The notes: a model not told the origin generated them from the letters alone. A stretch of 64,000 bases of DNA from Mycobacterium colombiense (GCF_003284935.1 NZ_QMEV01000009.1:1-64000), one strand, 5' to 3'. Numbered from the stretch's first letter, positions 1 to 8,440 are shown. Program-made: numbers and translations.

Positions 1-915
1 TTCTGCCACGCCCTGCCCGCCCGGCCGCCGCGCGGACGCGAGCACCGCCAGAGCCGGCAGCCCCATCAGCATCAGGCCGTAGTTGCAGAACACGCCCCAG
101 CCCAGGAGCAGGCCCGCGCCCGCGGCCGTCAGCGCGGGGAAGCGGACCGGGCGGTGCACCGCCACGGCCAGCAGCGCGATGCCCCACGCCGCCACCCCGG
201 CGAAATATCCGTCGGCCGAGACCGCCACCCAAATGGCCGTCGGCGCCAGGGCGACGAACGGGGCGACGCGCCGCGCGGTGGGCTCGTCGGCCAGCGCGCG
301 CACGGCGATCACCACCGCGGCCGCCGCGCTCGAGCCGGCCAGCAGGCACAGCAGCCCGGCCCAGGCGCCGCCGTGCAGGCCGAGGCGGTCCAGCCAGACG
401 AATGTCAGCAGCGCCCCGGGCGGATGCCCCGACACGTGGGTGGTCCACGAGTTCGGCTGGTAGTCCACGATCCGGCTGGAAAACGTGCGCAGCGCGGCGG
501 GAATGTCGGTGATGCCCGGCACCTGCGACAGGTATTCGTCCCGGGTGGTCAGCCGGCCGGCGAAGCCGCGCTGCCAGCCGTCGATCATCGCCAGCGCGAA
601 CGCCCAGCCGCATGCGGTGGCCCAGCTGCCCAGCGTCAGCGCCCGCCACGAAAGGCGTTGCGCCAGAACGGGTCCCCACGCGACGACGGCGATCGCGATG
701 GCGATGGCCGGCGCGGTTCCCCAGCCGGCGTGGATCAGCCATTCGCCGAAGATCGGCGCGGAGCCGGCATGGGTGGCGAATTTCTCCCGGCCGACGTCCA
801 GGCGTGGCCGCACCCCGAGGTTCAGCCGCGGCAGCACGAACGCCGCCGCCACCAACGCCACCCCGACCGTGACCGCTACCGCCTCGCGCGCTGCCTCCCG
901 TCGAGCGATCCTCAC
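1..915 (-). CDS. Polytopic membrane protein, partial (Rv0541c-like)
   Basis: The reverse strand is open from a GTG at 915 through the left edge, so the C-terminus is missing. About 300 residues are visible. An N-terminal membrane segment ends in VAAAFVLPRLNLG, followed by an exported charged stretch and several alanine/leucine-rich membrane helices. The conserved-looking segment SWTTHVSGHPPGALL resembles the loop of large membrane glycosyltransferase-like proteins. In M. tuberculosis the gene after menE is the integral membrane protein Rv0541c, and position and topology fit. The GTG lies 12 bp after the menE stop, which suggests co-transcription. Function is unknown; a glycosyltransferase of the mannosyl/arabinosyl type is only a guess. 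Confidence 0.75.
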   Translation of the reverse strand, partial: MRIARREAAREAVAVTVGVALVAAAFVLPRLNLGVRPRLDVGREKFATHAGSAPIFGEWLIHAGWGTAPAIAIAIAVVAWGPVLAQRLSWRALTLGSWATACGWAFALAMIDGWQRGFAGRLTTRDEYLSQVPGITDIPAALRTFSSRIVDYQPNSWTTHVSGHPPGALLTFVWLDRLGLHGGAWAGLLCLLAGSSAAAAVVIAVRALADEPTARRVAPFVALAPTAIWVAVSADGYFAGVAAWGIALLAVAVHRPVRFPALTAAGAGLLLGWGVFCNYGLMLMGLPALAVLASARRPGGQGVAE

Positions 916-926
916 GGACGAACAGC

Positions 927-2036
927 CTATTGATCGCTCGGGGCGGCGAACCGGCGCACCAACGCCGCGCGGTCGACCTTGCCGATGCCCCGAAGCGGCA
1001 GCGCGGCAAGGACATGCAGCTCGCGCGGGGCCGCGGTGGCGTCCAGGGTGCGGGTCACCTGCGCGCGCAGGTCGTCCAGGCCCGGCGCGGCGGATCCGTC
1101 GCGGACCACGATCGCGGCGACCACCCGCTGCCCCAGCCGGTCGTCGGGCACCCCGAACACCGCGCAGTCGCGCACGGCCGGATGGGCGCACAGGGCCGCC
1201 TCGACCGGCTGCGGCAGCACGGTCAACCCGCCCGTGCTGATCGCGTCGTCCGCGCGGCCCAGCACGGTCAGCACGCCGGCATCGCTGACGGCGCCGAGGT
1301 CCTCGGTGCGAAACCAGCCCGGCTCGGCGAAGGGGTCCGGGTCCACCGGGTTGCGGTAGCCCTTGGCCAGCGTCGCACCCCCGATGACGATGCGGCCGTC
1401 GACCGTACGCAGCCGCACCCCGTCCAGCGGGACACCGTCGTACACGCACCCGCCGGCGGTTTCGCTCATCCCGTAGGTGCGGACCACGGTGATGCCCGCC
1501 GCGGCCGCGTCGTCGAGGACGGGTCGCGGCGCGGGGCCGCCGCCGAGCAGCACCGCGTCCAGCTCGGCGAGCGCGGCCGCGGCCGCTCGGTCACCCAGCG
1601 CCTTGGCCAATTGCGCGGCGACCAGCGACGTGTACCGCCGCCCCGGGCCCAATCTCCTTATCACACCGGGCAATTGGGCGACGTCGAAACCCGAGGTGAC
1701 GTCCATCTCGACCGGCGCGGTTCCGGCGAGCACGCCGCGCACCAAGACCTGCATCCCGGCGATGTGGTGCGGCGGCAGGGCGAGCAGCCAGCCGCCCGGC
1801 CCGCCGAGGCGGTCGTGGGTGGCCGCCGCGCTGGCCGTCAGGGCGGCGGCGGTCAGCAAGGCGCCCTTGGGAATTCCCGTGGTGCCCGACGTCGCCACGA
1901 CCACGGCCACGTCGTCGTCGATGGATTGCCCGACGCGCAGGCCGGCCCGCAGCGCGGCCGACTCGCGATCGTCGCCCGCGGGCAGGGCGACCAGTGCGGG
2001 ATCGCGCCCGTCGAGCACCCGTTCCAGGGCGGGCAA
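927..2036 (-). CDS. menE: O-succinylbenzoate-CoA ligase MenE
   Basis: Acyl-adenylate-forming enzyme that activates o-succinylbenzoate with ATP and CoA in menaquinone synthesis. The AMP-binding signature VATSGTTGIPKGALL is near residue 50. TYGMSETAGG and the hinge region TEDLGAVSDAGVLTVLGR follow, and the C-terminal lysine loop is LRGIGKVDRAAL. The first usable start is TTG at 2036 (369 aa). However, the open frame continues upstream for about 18 codons (reading LRALHVPPGAAVSTL) towards the end of the preceding gene, with no ATG, GTG or TTG. The true N-terminus may therefore use a rarer codon and overlap the upstream gene. The position beside pit and close to menB, menC and menD supports the call. 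Confidence 0.9.
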   Translation of the reverse strand: MPALERVLDGRDPALVALPAGDDRESAALRAGLRVGQSIDDDVAVVVATSGTTGIPKGALLTAAALTASAAATHDRLGGPGGWLLALPPHHIAGMQVLVRGVLAGTAPVEMDVTSGFDVAQLPGVIRRLGPGRRYTSLVAAQLAKALGDRAAAAALAELDAVLLGGGPAPRPVLDDAAAAGITVVRTYGMSETAGGCVYDGVPLDGVRLRTVDGRIVIGGATLAKGYRNPVDPDPFAEPGWFRTEDLGAVSDAGVLTVLGRADDAISTGGLTVLPQPVEAALCAHPAVRDCAVFGVPDDRLGQRVVAAIVVRDGSAAPGLDDLRAQVTRTLDATAAPRELHVLAALPLRGIGKVDRAALVRRFAAPSDQ

Positions 2037-2086
2037 CAGCGTCGAAACCGCCGCGCCCGGCGGGACGTGCAGCGCGCGCAGTCCGG

Positions 2087-2389
2087 CTATGCCGGGTCCC
2101 CGGCCTCGTCGGCTTCGTCGAACGGCCAGCCCTGGGCCGCCAGCCGGACCCGCACGCGCTCAACGTCCTCCGGCGACGGCAGCTCATCGGTGACCTGGGT
2201 GATCAACACGCCGATGTCGACATCGTCGAACTCACCGCGCCGAACCAGCTCGCAGGCCACGGCCTTGGCTTCGTCGTTGGACAACCGGCGGGCCAGCAGC
2301 GCGAGCACCGGGAAGGTGTCGGTCGCCGGGACGCCTTCGGGGTATCCCGCGCGCAGCCAGGAGACGATGGAATTGAGAAATCCGTTCAC
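2087..2389 (-). CDS. DUF3349 family protein (Rv0543c-like)
   Basis: Small acidic protein of exactly 100 aa when started at GTG 2389 (VNGFLNSIVSWLRAGYPEGV). The frame is open further upstream, but that part is the shadow of the neighbouring gene. The helical fold with the pattern LLARRLSNDEAKAVACELVRR is typical of the mycobacterial DUF3349 family, whose biochemical role is unknown. It sits between the pit-associated membrane protein and menE on the same strand, and its stop lies about 50 bp before the annotated menE start, possibly overlapping the true one. Translational coupling to menE is therefore likely. Confidence 0.8.
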   Translation of the reverse strand: MNGFLNSIVSWLRAGYPEGVPATDTFPVLALLARRLSNDEAKAVACELVRRGEFDDVDIGVLITQVTDELPSPEDVERVRVRLAAQGWPFDEADEAGDPA

Positions 2390-2445
2390 GCTGACACAGC
2401 TCCCCCCGGTGTCCGGTTCGGTAACTCGGTGGGCATTAACCGATG

Positions 2446-2745
2446 CTACTTGGGTTTCGCCCCGAGGAACGCGGTGCCGGTTTGGTGGGCGATGAAGTCG
2501 CGGGAGATGTAGGCCAGCGCGAAGGCGATCACCACGAATACCATGGCGAAGATCGCCCACGCGACCGCCAGCAGCATCGGGTTCTTCTGCGGCGAGCCGC
2601 CGTCGGTCCCGACCTCTCCGGCGCCGATCGCCTGGAACCGTAGCCCCAGGGCGAACAACCCCGGCAACGCGGCGCCGGCCAACATGGCGAAGAGCAGGAT
2701 CTTGAGGGAGGCCTGGTAGTTGAACCAGTCGCTGAAGTGACTCAT
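2446..2745 (-). CDS. Small two-helix membrane protein next to pit (Rv0544c-like)
   Basis: Protein of 99 aa with two membrane helices: ILLFAMLAGAALPGLFALGL near residues 15-37, and a second around PMLLAVAWAIFAMVFVVIAF. A short soluble loop joins them. The ATG at 2745 overlaps the pit stop codon by one base (TGATG), so translation is probably coupled; a GTG one codon upstream (2748) is also possible. Equivalent small membrane proteins follow pit in other mycobacteria. A role as an accessory subunit of the phosphate transporter is an inference from position only. Confidence 0.8.
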   Translation of the reverse strand: MSHFSDWFNYQASLKILLFAMLAGAALPGLFALGLRFQAIGAGEVGTDGGSPQKNPMLLAVAWAIFAMVFVVIAFALAYISRDFIAHQTGTAFLGAKPK

Positions 2746-3986
2746 CACGCATTCGCCTTAATGGTGGGATCGTCGGAGCCGAATCGGGGGGTGGTGCCGC
2801 CGCCGGACGCGGTTCCGGCGCCCGAGTGCGGGTGCTGATCGTCGGACTCTTCGAGCCCGCTGGTCAGGTCGCCCTTCCATTCGGCGTTGACGTTGTGGTG
2901 GTCGACCTTGACCTTGCGCGACCGGATGTAGATGGTCGCCGAGACCGCGATCAGCAGCGAGAACCCGATGATCGCGCCGGGGTATCCGCCGATGATGTGG
3001 ACGATCCAGTAGGTGACCGCGCCGACCAGCCCGGCCAACGGGAGGGTGACCAGCCAGGCAACGCCCATGCGGCCGGCCACTCCCCAGCGGACCTCGCCGC
3101 CGGGCTTGCCCAGCCCGCTGCCTAGGACGGAACCGGTGCAGACCTGCGTCGTCGACAGCGCGTAACCGAAGTGGGTGGACAGCAGAATGACCGCGGCCGA
3201 GGACGACTCGGCGGCCATGCCCTGCGGCGATTGGATTTCCACCAGCCCCTTGCCCAGGGTGCGGATGATCCGCCAGCCGCCCAGGTAGGTGCCCGCAGCC
3301 ATCGCCAGGGCGCAACAGACGATCACCCACAGCGGCGGCGACGCGGCGGTCTTGCTGACCGCGCCGTAGGACATCAGCCCGAGGAAGATGATGCCCATCG
3401 TCTTCTGCGCGTCGCCGGTGCCGTGCGCCAGCGAGACCAGCGAGGCCGAGCCCCACTGGCCGTACCGGAATCCGGCCTCGGTGCGCTTCGTGTCGAGGCC
3501 GCGCGTGACGCGGTAGACCAACCAGGTCGCTATCGCTCCGACAGCGATGGCCAGGACGGCGGCAACGACGGCCGGGATGAGCACCTTGGATACGAGGCCC
3601 TTCCAGATCACGCCGTGTGCGCCGACGGCCGCGATGGTGGCGCCGACGATGCCGCCGATCAGGGCGTGTGAGGAGCTGGAGGGAATGCCGAGCAACCAGG
3701 TCAGCAGGTTCCAGACGATGCCGCCGACTAGGCCGGCGAAGACCAGTTCTAGCGTGACGATGTGCCCGTCGATGAGGCCCTTGGCGATGGTTGCGGCGAC
3801 GGCGGTGGACATGAACGCGCCCACCAAGTTGAGGACCGCCGAGAGCGCGACCGCCACTTTGGGTTTGAGCGCACCAGAGGCGATGGAGGTCGCCATCGCG
3901 TTGCCCGTGTCGTGGAAGCCGTTGGTGAAATCGAAAGCGAGTGCCGTGATTACGACAATGATCAAGAGGAACAATTGGATGTTCAC
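2745..3986 (-). CDS. pitA: Low-affinity inorganic phosphate transporter, PiT family
   Basis: Integral membrane symporter of 413 aa. It carries the two duplicated PiT signatures: FDFTNGFHDTGNAMATSIAS near the N-terminus, and SLAHGTGDAQKTMGIIFLG in the central repeat. About ten hydrophobic helices are separated by a hydrophilic loop. The C-terminus is a charged cytosolic tail. Length and order agree with M. tuberculosis PitA (Rv0545c), a metal-phosphate/proton symporter. It is the first gene of a same-strand run (pit, small membrane protein, DUF3349 protein, menE, membrane protein). Confidence 0.93.
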   Translation of the reverse strand: MNIQLFLLIIVVITALAFDFTNGFHDTGNAMATSIASGALKPKVAVALSAVLNLVGAFMSTAVAATIAKGLIDGHIVTLELVFAGLVGGIVWNLLTWLLGIPSSSSHALIGGIVGATIAAVGAHGVIWKGLVSKVLIPAVVAAVLAIAVGAIATWLVYRVTRGLDTKRTEAGFRYGQWGSASLVSLAHGTGDAQKTMGIIFLGLMSYGAVSKTAASPPLWVIVCCALAMAAGTYLGGWRIIRTLGKGLVEIQSPQGMAAESSSAAVILLSTHFGYALSTTQVCTGSVLGSGLGKPGGEVRWGVAGRMGVAWLVTLPLAGLVGAVTYWIVHIIGGYPGAIIGFSLLIAVSATIYIRSRKVKVDHHNVNAEWKGDLTSGLEESDDQHPHSGAGTASGGGTTPRFGSDDPTIKANA

Positions 3987-4083
3987 AGCGCCTGATTCTG
4001 GTGGTAGGAGGTTTCCATTGTCGAATGCTGGGGCACTCGAAACGCGGGTGTACCTTGACTCGTCGCCAGATGTTACCTCTCAG

Positions 4084-4491
4084 TTAACCGGAATTTCCCG
4101 GTCGTTCATTTCGGGTGTCGCGCCGTAGCGGGTGGTCGGAGGGTATTTCGAGGAATATCAGCGTGATCCCGTCCGGGTCGGTGACGTGCATCTCGTGCAG
4201 GCCCCACGGTTCCTGGCGCGCCTCGCGCGCGATCGTCACCCCTCGGCCGCGCAGCTCGGCCTGGGTGGCTTGGATGTCGCGGACCTGCAGCCACAGCGCG
4301 CCGGGGAAGGGGCCGCGCGAGTGGTCCGGGGAGCCGTAACCGGCCAGCTCGAGCAGCGACTGCCCGGCGAAAAAGACTGTGCCTCCGCCGTATTCACGAG
4401 CTATTGCCAGGCCGATCTGGTCACGATAGAAGGTCAGCGACTTCTGATAGTCCGCCGGCCGGAGCAGCATCCGACTGGCCAGGATCTCCAT
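4084..4491 (-). CDS. Glyoxalase/bleomycin-resistance (VOC) fold protein
   Basis: A 135-residue single-domain vicinal-oxygen-chelate protein. The paired beta-alpha-beta-beta-beta halves are visible: MLLRPADYQKSLTFYRD opens the first, and LWLQVRDIQATQAELRGRGV opens the second. The strand HEMHVTDPDGITLIFLE carries the usual metal-ligand glutamate. It corresponds to Rv0546c by order. The substrate is unknown: such proteins include glyoxalase I, dioxygenases and thiol-transfer enzymes. It stands alone between pit and an SDR gene with about 50 bp on the SDR side. Confidence 0.85.
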   Translation of the reverse strand: MEILASRMLLRPADYQKSLTFYRDQIGLAIAREYGGGTVFFAGQSLLELAGYGSPDHSRGPFPGALWLQVRDIQATQAELRGRGVTIAREARQEPWGLHEMHVTDPDGITLIFLEIPSDHPLRRDTRNERPGNSG

Positions 4492-4543
4492 AGCGTCGTG
4501 TCTATCACAGTGCCGGGTTCGAACGGCCCGATGAGCGGCCGGA

Positions 4544-5440
4544 TCAGCCGTCGCTGTTGCGGTTCGGCTGGATGCTCTGGCGCTGCATGACGGCGTTGAC
4601 CCAGCGGGGGCCGAAGGTGTCCAGCGCCTTGGCGGCTATCGCCATCCGCGGGGCGATGCGCACCGGGCGGGTACGGGCGGCGGTGATCATCCACTCGCCG
4701 GCCTCCTCCGACGTCAGCGCCGGCATGCCCTCGTAGGCCTTCGTCGGCGCGATCATCGGGGTGGCCACCAGCGGGTAGTACAGCGTCGTCGAATGCACTC
4801 CCTTGTCGCCCCACTCGGTTTCCACCACGCGGCTCACCGTGGACAGCGCGGCCTTCGAGGCGTTGTAGACGGCGAACAGCGGTGAGGCCTCCGACAGCAC
4901 GCCCCACGTCGAGACGTTGATGATGTGGCCGTCGCGGCGCTCGATCATTCCGGGAGCCAGCCCCCGGATCAGCCGCAGCGGCGCGTAGTAGTTGAGCACC
5001 ATCGTCCGCTCGACGTCATGCCAGCGTTCCAGCGACTCGGCCAGCGGCCGGCGGATGGACCGGCCGGCGTTGTTGATGAGGATGTCGATTCCGCCGAGTC
5101 GCTGTTCGACGTCGGCGACAAGTGCGTCGACGGCGTCCATATCCGAGACGTCGCACGGGATCGAGATGGCGTCACCGCCCGCCGAGATGATGCGGTCCGC
5201 GAGCGCGTCGAGCAGTTCCTGGCGGCGGGCGACGACGACCACCGTGGCGCCCGCCCGGGCGAACTGTTCGGCCGCGGCCTCGCCGATGCCCGACGACGCC
5301 CCGGTCAGCAGGATCCGCTTGCCGCCCAGCTCGATCGGCTTGATCAGCGGACGGTTGACCAGCACTTGCGGCGCCATCGGAGGGCGCATGGTCGCCAGCA
5401 CGAACTGGTCGGCGATCCGGCGAAGGGGACTCTTGCTCAC
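4544..5440 (-). CDS. Short-chain dehydrogenase/reductase (Rv0547c-like)
   Basis: NAD(P)-dependent oxidoreductase of 298 aa. The Rossmann glycine motif is LLTGASSGIGEAAAEQFAR near residue 40. The NNAGRSI motif is near 135 and the catalytic pair is YNASKAAL near 190. An N-terminal extension of about 35 residues and a C-terminal tail (WVNAVMQRQSIQPN) are typical of the mycobacterial short-chain acyl-type reductases. The substrate is unknown. It corresponds to Rv0547c by synteny, downstream of menB and on the same strand. Confidence 0.87.
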   Translation of the reverse strand: MSKSPLRRIADQFVLATMRPPMAPQVLVNRPLIKPIELGGKRILLTGASSGIGEAAAEQFARAGATVVVVARRQELLDALADRIISAGGDAISIPCDVSDMDAVDALVADVEQRLGGIDILINNAGRSIRRPLAESLERWHDVERTMVLNYYAPLRLIRGLAPGMIERRDGHIINVSTWGVLSEASPLFAVYNASKAALSTVSRVVETEWGDKGVHSTTLYYPLVATPMIAPTKAYEGMPALTSEEAGEWMITAARTRPVRIAPRMAIAAKALDTFGPRWVNAVMQRQSIQPNRNSDG

Positions 5441-5480
5441 GTGACGCGAGTCTAGGCGGTTGCCCGGCAGGCCCCGCGGC

Positions 5481-6410
5481 TCAGAAGTAGCGCGGGAACC
5501 GGCTCCAGTCCGGGTCGCGCTTTTCCAGGAAGGCGTCGCGGCCCTCGACGGCCTCGTCGGTCATGTAGGCCAGCCGGGTGGCCTCGCCCGCGAACAGCTG
5601 CTGGCCCACCAAGCCGTCGTCGAGCAGGTTGAACGCGAACTTCAGCATCCGTTGCGCCTGCGGGGATTTGGCGTTGATCTCGCGCGCCCACTGCACGCCG
5701 ACGCGTTCGAGCTCGGCGTGGTCGACGACCTCGTTGACCGCACCCATCTGGTGCATCTGCTCGGCGGTGTAGGGGCGGCCGAGGAAGAAGATCTCGCGGG
5801 CGAACTTCTGGCCGACCTGACGGGCCAGATATGCGCTGCCGTAGCCGCCGTCGAAGCTGCCTACGTCGGCGTCGGTCTGCTTGAAGCGGGCGTGTTCGCG
5901 GCTGGCCAGGGTGAGGTCGCACACCACGTGCAGGCTGTGCCCGCCGCCGGCCGCCCACCCGTTGACCAGGCAGATGACCACCTTGGGCATGAACCGGATC
6001 AGCCGCTGGACCTCGAGGATGTGCAGCCGGCCGGCGCGGGCGGTGTCGACGGTGTCGGCGGTCTCGCCGCTGGCGTACTGATAGCCGCTGCGCCCGCGGA
6101 TGCGCTGATCGCCACCGGAGCAGAACGCCCAGCCGCCGTCCTTGGGCGACGGGCCGTTGCCGGTCAGCAGCACCACGCCGACTCCCGCGGACATCCGGGC
6201 GTGGTCGAGCACTCGGTAGAGCTCGTCGACGGTGTGCGGCCGGAACGCGTTGCGCACCTCGGGCCGGTCGAACGCCACCCGCACCGTGGCGTCGTCGACG
6301 TGCCGGTGATAGGTGATGTCGGTCAGGTCGCCGAACCCGTCGACCGGTCGCCACTGGTGGGCGTCAAAGGGGTTGTCACTCAAGGTCTTCGAACTCCTAT
6401 GCCGGGTCAA
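5481..6410 (-). CDS. menB: 1,4-dihydroxy-2-naphthoyl-CoA synthase MenB
   Basis: Crotonase-fold enzyme that cyclises o-succinylbenzoyl-CoA to 1,4-dihydroxy-2-naphthoyl-CoA. Highly conserved stretches include WAFCSGGDQRIRGRSGYQY (oxyanion hole and substrate loop), VNGWAAGGGHSLHVVCDL and QTDADVGSFDGGYGSAYLAR (catalytic Asp and Tyr region), ending in the usual FPRYF. The 309-aa length is close to M. tuberculosis MenB (314 aa). The ATG at 6410 gives a short variable leader before SDNPFD and overlaps the end of the upstream gene by 14 bp, so the two genes are probably co-transcribed. Confidence 0.95.
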   Translation of the reverse strand: MTRHRSSKTLSDNPFDAHQWRPVDGFGDLTDITYHRHVDDATVRVAFDRPEVRNAFRPHTVDELYRVLDHARMSAGVGVVLLTGNGPSPKDGGWAFCSGGDQRIRGRSGYQYASGETADTVDTARAGRLHILEVQRLIRFMPKVVICLVNGWAAGGGHSLHVVCDLTLASREHARFKQTDADVGSFDGGYGSAYLARQVGQKFAREIFFLGRPYTAEQMHQMGAVNEVVDHAELERVGVQWAREINAKSPQAQRMLKFAFNLLDDGLVGQQLFAGEATRLAYMTDEAVEGRDAFLEKRDPDWSRFPRYF

Positions 6411-6852
6411 GCCGGAATACCGGACACACGCCGGCCAGCGCCTCGAACTCTTCGGGGCGGCCGTCGGTGACCAGCCCGGAGCGTTTCATGAAGCCGACGC
6501 CGGTGGGCACCTCGGTGGGAAACGCCCGCAGGAACGGGCGCGCCGCGTCCGCGGACAGCTCCACCATCCGCACCCGCTCGCGGTGCCGGCCGCGGGCCAG
6601 CGTCGCGTATTCGGCGGCGCGGACGTTGCGGATCCAATCCGCGCCCGGAAAGCCGCCCACCACATAGCGTTTGCCGTCCACGGTCATCGGTGTCACCGGC
6701 GTCGACCGGGGCGTCCCGGACTTGCGGCCGGGCACCGTCAACACGACCGGGCTTTCCCCGCCGAAGCTCAGCCCCAGCCGGGAGAGCTGAATGAACACCT
6801 TGTTCGCGGGTTTCAGCCACCAGGGCGGCTTGAGCCCGTCAGCGCTTGCCAT
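6397..6852 (-). CDS. Deazaflavin (F420)-dependent nitroreductase family protein
   Basis: Protein of 151 aa started at ATG 6852. The split-barrel Ddn-type pattern is visible: an N-terminal WWLKPANKVFIQLSRLG helix, then VVLTVPGRKSGTPRSTPVTP (the F420-phosphate-binding GRKSG motif), YVVGGFPGADWIRNVRA, and a C-terminal VFRLDP strand. Members use coenzyme F420 to reduce quinones, nitroimidazoles or fatty acids; the substrate here is not known. Its 3' end overlaps the start of menB by 14 bp. Coupling to menaquinone synthesis is plausible because Ddn relatives reduce menaquinone. Confidence 0.85.
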   Translation of the reverse strand: MASADGLKPPWWLKPANKVFIQLSRLGLSFGGESPVVLTVPGRKSGTPRSTPVTPMTVDGKRYVVGGFPGADWIRNVRAAEYATLARGRHRERVRMVELSADAARPFLRAFPTEVPTGVGFMKRSGLVTDGRPEEFEALAGVCPVFRLDPA

Positions 6853-6866
6853 GCCTGACACAGTAG

Positions 6867-7808
6867 TCAGGCGGGCGGCCGCTCCAGGAAGGGTTCGACG
6901 CCCTGCGCCCAGGGATCGGCGCCGGGGGTGGCGACGGCGTCGAGCCGGGCGATGGCCTCGGCGCTCAGTGTGACGCCGGCCGCGGCGATGTTCTCTTCGA
7001 GGTGCGCGACCGAGCGGGTCCCGGGAATCAGCAACGTGTTCGGGGCGTGCGCCAGGATCCAGGCCAACCCGACCTGGGCGCCGGTGACGCCCAACTCGCC
7101 GGCGATGTCGGCCACCACCGGGTTGTCGGCGACCTTCGGAAATCCGGGGAAGGCCGAGCCGAGCGGGAAGTAGGGCACCCACGCGATGCCCTCGTCCACG
7201 CACAACTCGAGCGCGGCTTCCTGGGAGCGGTCCAGCAGGCTGTAGGCGTTCTGCACGCAGACGATGCCGGCGGGCAGCGCTCGCCGCAGCACGTCCAGCG
7301 TCACACTGCTGATCCCGATCGCGCCGATCTTGCCCTCGTCGCGCAGGGCGATCATCTCGGCCAGCTGGTCGTCGAGGTCCACGATCTGGTCGCCCTCGGC
7401 GGTCATCCCGATCCCGGCGTCGAGCCGGCGCAGGTTGACCACCGGGACGCGGTCCAGGCCGAGCTGGCGCAGGTCGTCCTCGACGGCGGCGCGCAGCTCG
7501 GCGGGCCGTTGTGCCGGAGCCAGCGGGATCGGCTGTTCGCCGGTGTAGCGCGCGCCGACCTTGCTGACGATGACGAGGTCGTCGGGGTAGGGGGCCAGCG
7601 CCGCGCGGATCCGGCGGTCCACCTCGCCGGGGCCGTAGAACGACGCGGTGTCGATGTGGTTGACGCCCAGTTCGACCGCGCGACGCAGCACCGCGGCCGC
7701 GTCGTCGACCGTCGTCGCCTCGAACAGTTGCATGGCGCCGTAGCCCATGCGGGCGACGGGCGTGGTGCCCAGTGTGCCCATGCCGCCGGGCCGGTGTTGG
7801 TCTGTCAT
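6867..7808 (-). CDS. Aldo/keto reductase
   Basis: NADPH-dependent oxidoreductase of 313 aa with the (beta/alpha)8 AKR layout. Recognisable parts are MGYGAMQLF, then NHIDTASFYGPGEVDRRIR (catalytic Asp and Tyr), DDLVIVSKVGARY (catalytic Lys), IGAIGISSVTLDVLRRAL, and the cofactor-binding IPGTRSVAHLEENIAA. It is transcribed divergently from a TetR regulator. Two palindromic operators lie in the 87 bp between the two starts, so TetR control is likely. Its stop is 14 bp upstream of the nitroreductase ATG, suggesting one redox operon that may read on into menB. Confidence 0.9.
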   Translation of the reverse strand: MTDQHRPGGMGTLGTTPVARMGYGAMQLFEATTVDDAAAVLRRAVELGVNHIDTASFYGPGEVDRRIRAALAPYPDDLVIVSKVGARYTGEQPIPLAPAQRPAELRAAVEDDLRQLGLDRVPVVNLRRLDAGIGMTAEGDQIVDLDDQLAEMIALRDEGKIGAIGISSVTLDVLRRALPAGIVCVQNAYSLLDRSQEAALELCVDEGIAWVPYFPLGSAFPGFPKVADNPVVADIAGELGVTGAQVGLAWILAHAPNTLLIPGTRSVAHLEENIAAAGVTLSAEAIARLDAVATPGADPWAQGVEPFLERPPA

Positions 7809-7844
7809 GGTGCTCCTGAACGATTTGGTGACACACTGGTGAAA

Positions 7845-7860
7845 GCGGAGGGGCCTCCGC
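7845..7860. promoter_or_regulatory. Palindromic operator 1 of the aldo/keto reductase-TetR promoter region
   Basis: Perfect 7-bp inverted repeat GCGGAGG-GG-CCTCCGC. A second near-identical palindrome lies 34 bp further on, about three helical turns. The pair fills the divergent intergenic region, which is the expected place for a TetR operator. Binding itself is inferred. Confidence 0.7.
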
Positions 7861-7878
7861 CTTCACAGCCTAACAGAA

Positions 7879-7894
7879 CCGGAGGAGCCTCCGC
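7879..7894. promoter_or_regulatory. Palindromic operator 2 of the aldo/keto reductase-TetR promoter region
   Basis: CCGGAGG-AG-CCTCCGC, matching operator 1 except at the first base of the left arm and in the spacer. It ends 1 bp before the proposed TTG start of the TetR gene. A bound repressor would therefore block its own initiation. Confidence 0.7.
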
Positions 7895-7895
7895 T

Positions 7896-8435
7896 TTGGT
7901 CGGACGGTCGGACGCGCGCCGCAATCGCGAACGGCTGCTGGCGGCCGCCACGGCGGCGTTCACCGCGCACGGGGCGTCGGTCCCGCTCGAGTCGATCGCC
8001 CGCGACGCGGGGGTGGGGATCGGCACGCTGTATCGCCATTTCCCGAACCGGGAGGCTCTCGTCGAGGCCGTGTACCGCGCCGAGCTCGCCGAGGTGGCCG
8101 CCGCCGCCGACCAGCTGCTCGGGCGCCATCCACCCGCGATCGCGCTGCGGCGCTGGATGGACCGCTACGCGAGCTTCGTGGCCGCCAAGCGCGGCATGGC
8201 CGAGTCTCTGCAGGCGATCTTCGACTCCGGCGCCCTTGCGCCCAGCCAGACCCGCGAGAGCATCGTGGGCGCCGTCGAGTCGCTGTTGCGGGCCGGCGCC
8301 GACGACGCGAGCCTGCGCGCCGACGTGCACGCCGACGACGTGGTGTCCAGCCTGATCGGCATCTTCTTGGTCAGCGGGTCACCTGAGCAGACCGGGCGCA
8401 TGCTCGACCTGCTTGTCGCGGGCGTGACCCCGTAG
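7896..8435 (+). CDS. TetR/AcrR family transcriptional regulator
   Basis: Repressor of 179 aa. The N-terminal helix-turn-helix is complete: RRNRERLLAAATAAFTAHG, then the recognition region VGIGTLYRHFPNREALVEAVY. The ligand-binding domain follows from about residue 75 to the end. A GTG at 7839 is in frame, but using it would put both palindromic operators inside the gene, so the TTG at 7896 directly after operator 2 is preferred. It is divergent from the aldo/keto reductase, which it probably represses together with itself. The ligand is unknown. Confidence 0.88.
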   Translation: MVGRSDARRNRERLLAAATAAFTAHGASVPLESIARDAGVGIGTLYRHFPNREALVEAVYRAELAEVAAAADQLLGRHPPAIALRRWMDRYASFVAAKRGMAESLQAIFDSGALAPSQTRESIVGAVESLLRAGADDASLRADVHADDVVSSLIGIFLVSGSPEQTGRMLDLLVAGVTP

Positions 8436-8440
8436 CCGCC

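Noticed and set aside
7002..7838. Long forward open frame opposite the aldo/keto reductase
   Set aside because: It is the antisense shadow of a well-recognised gene; only the part after 7896 encodes a real TetR protein.
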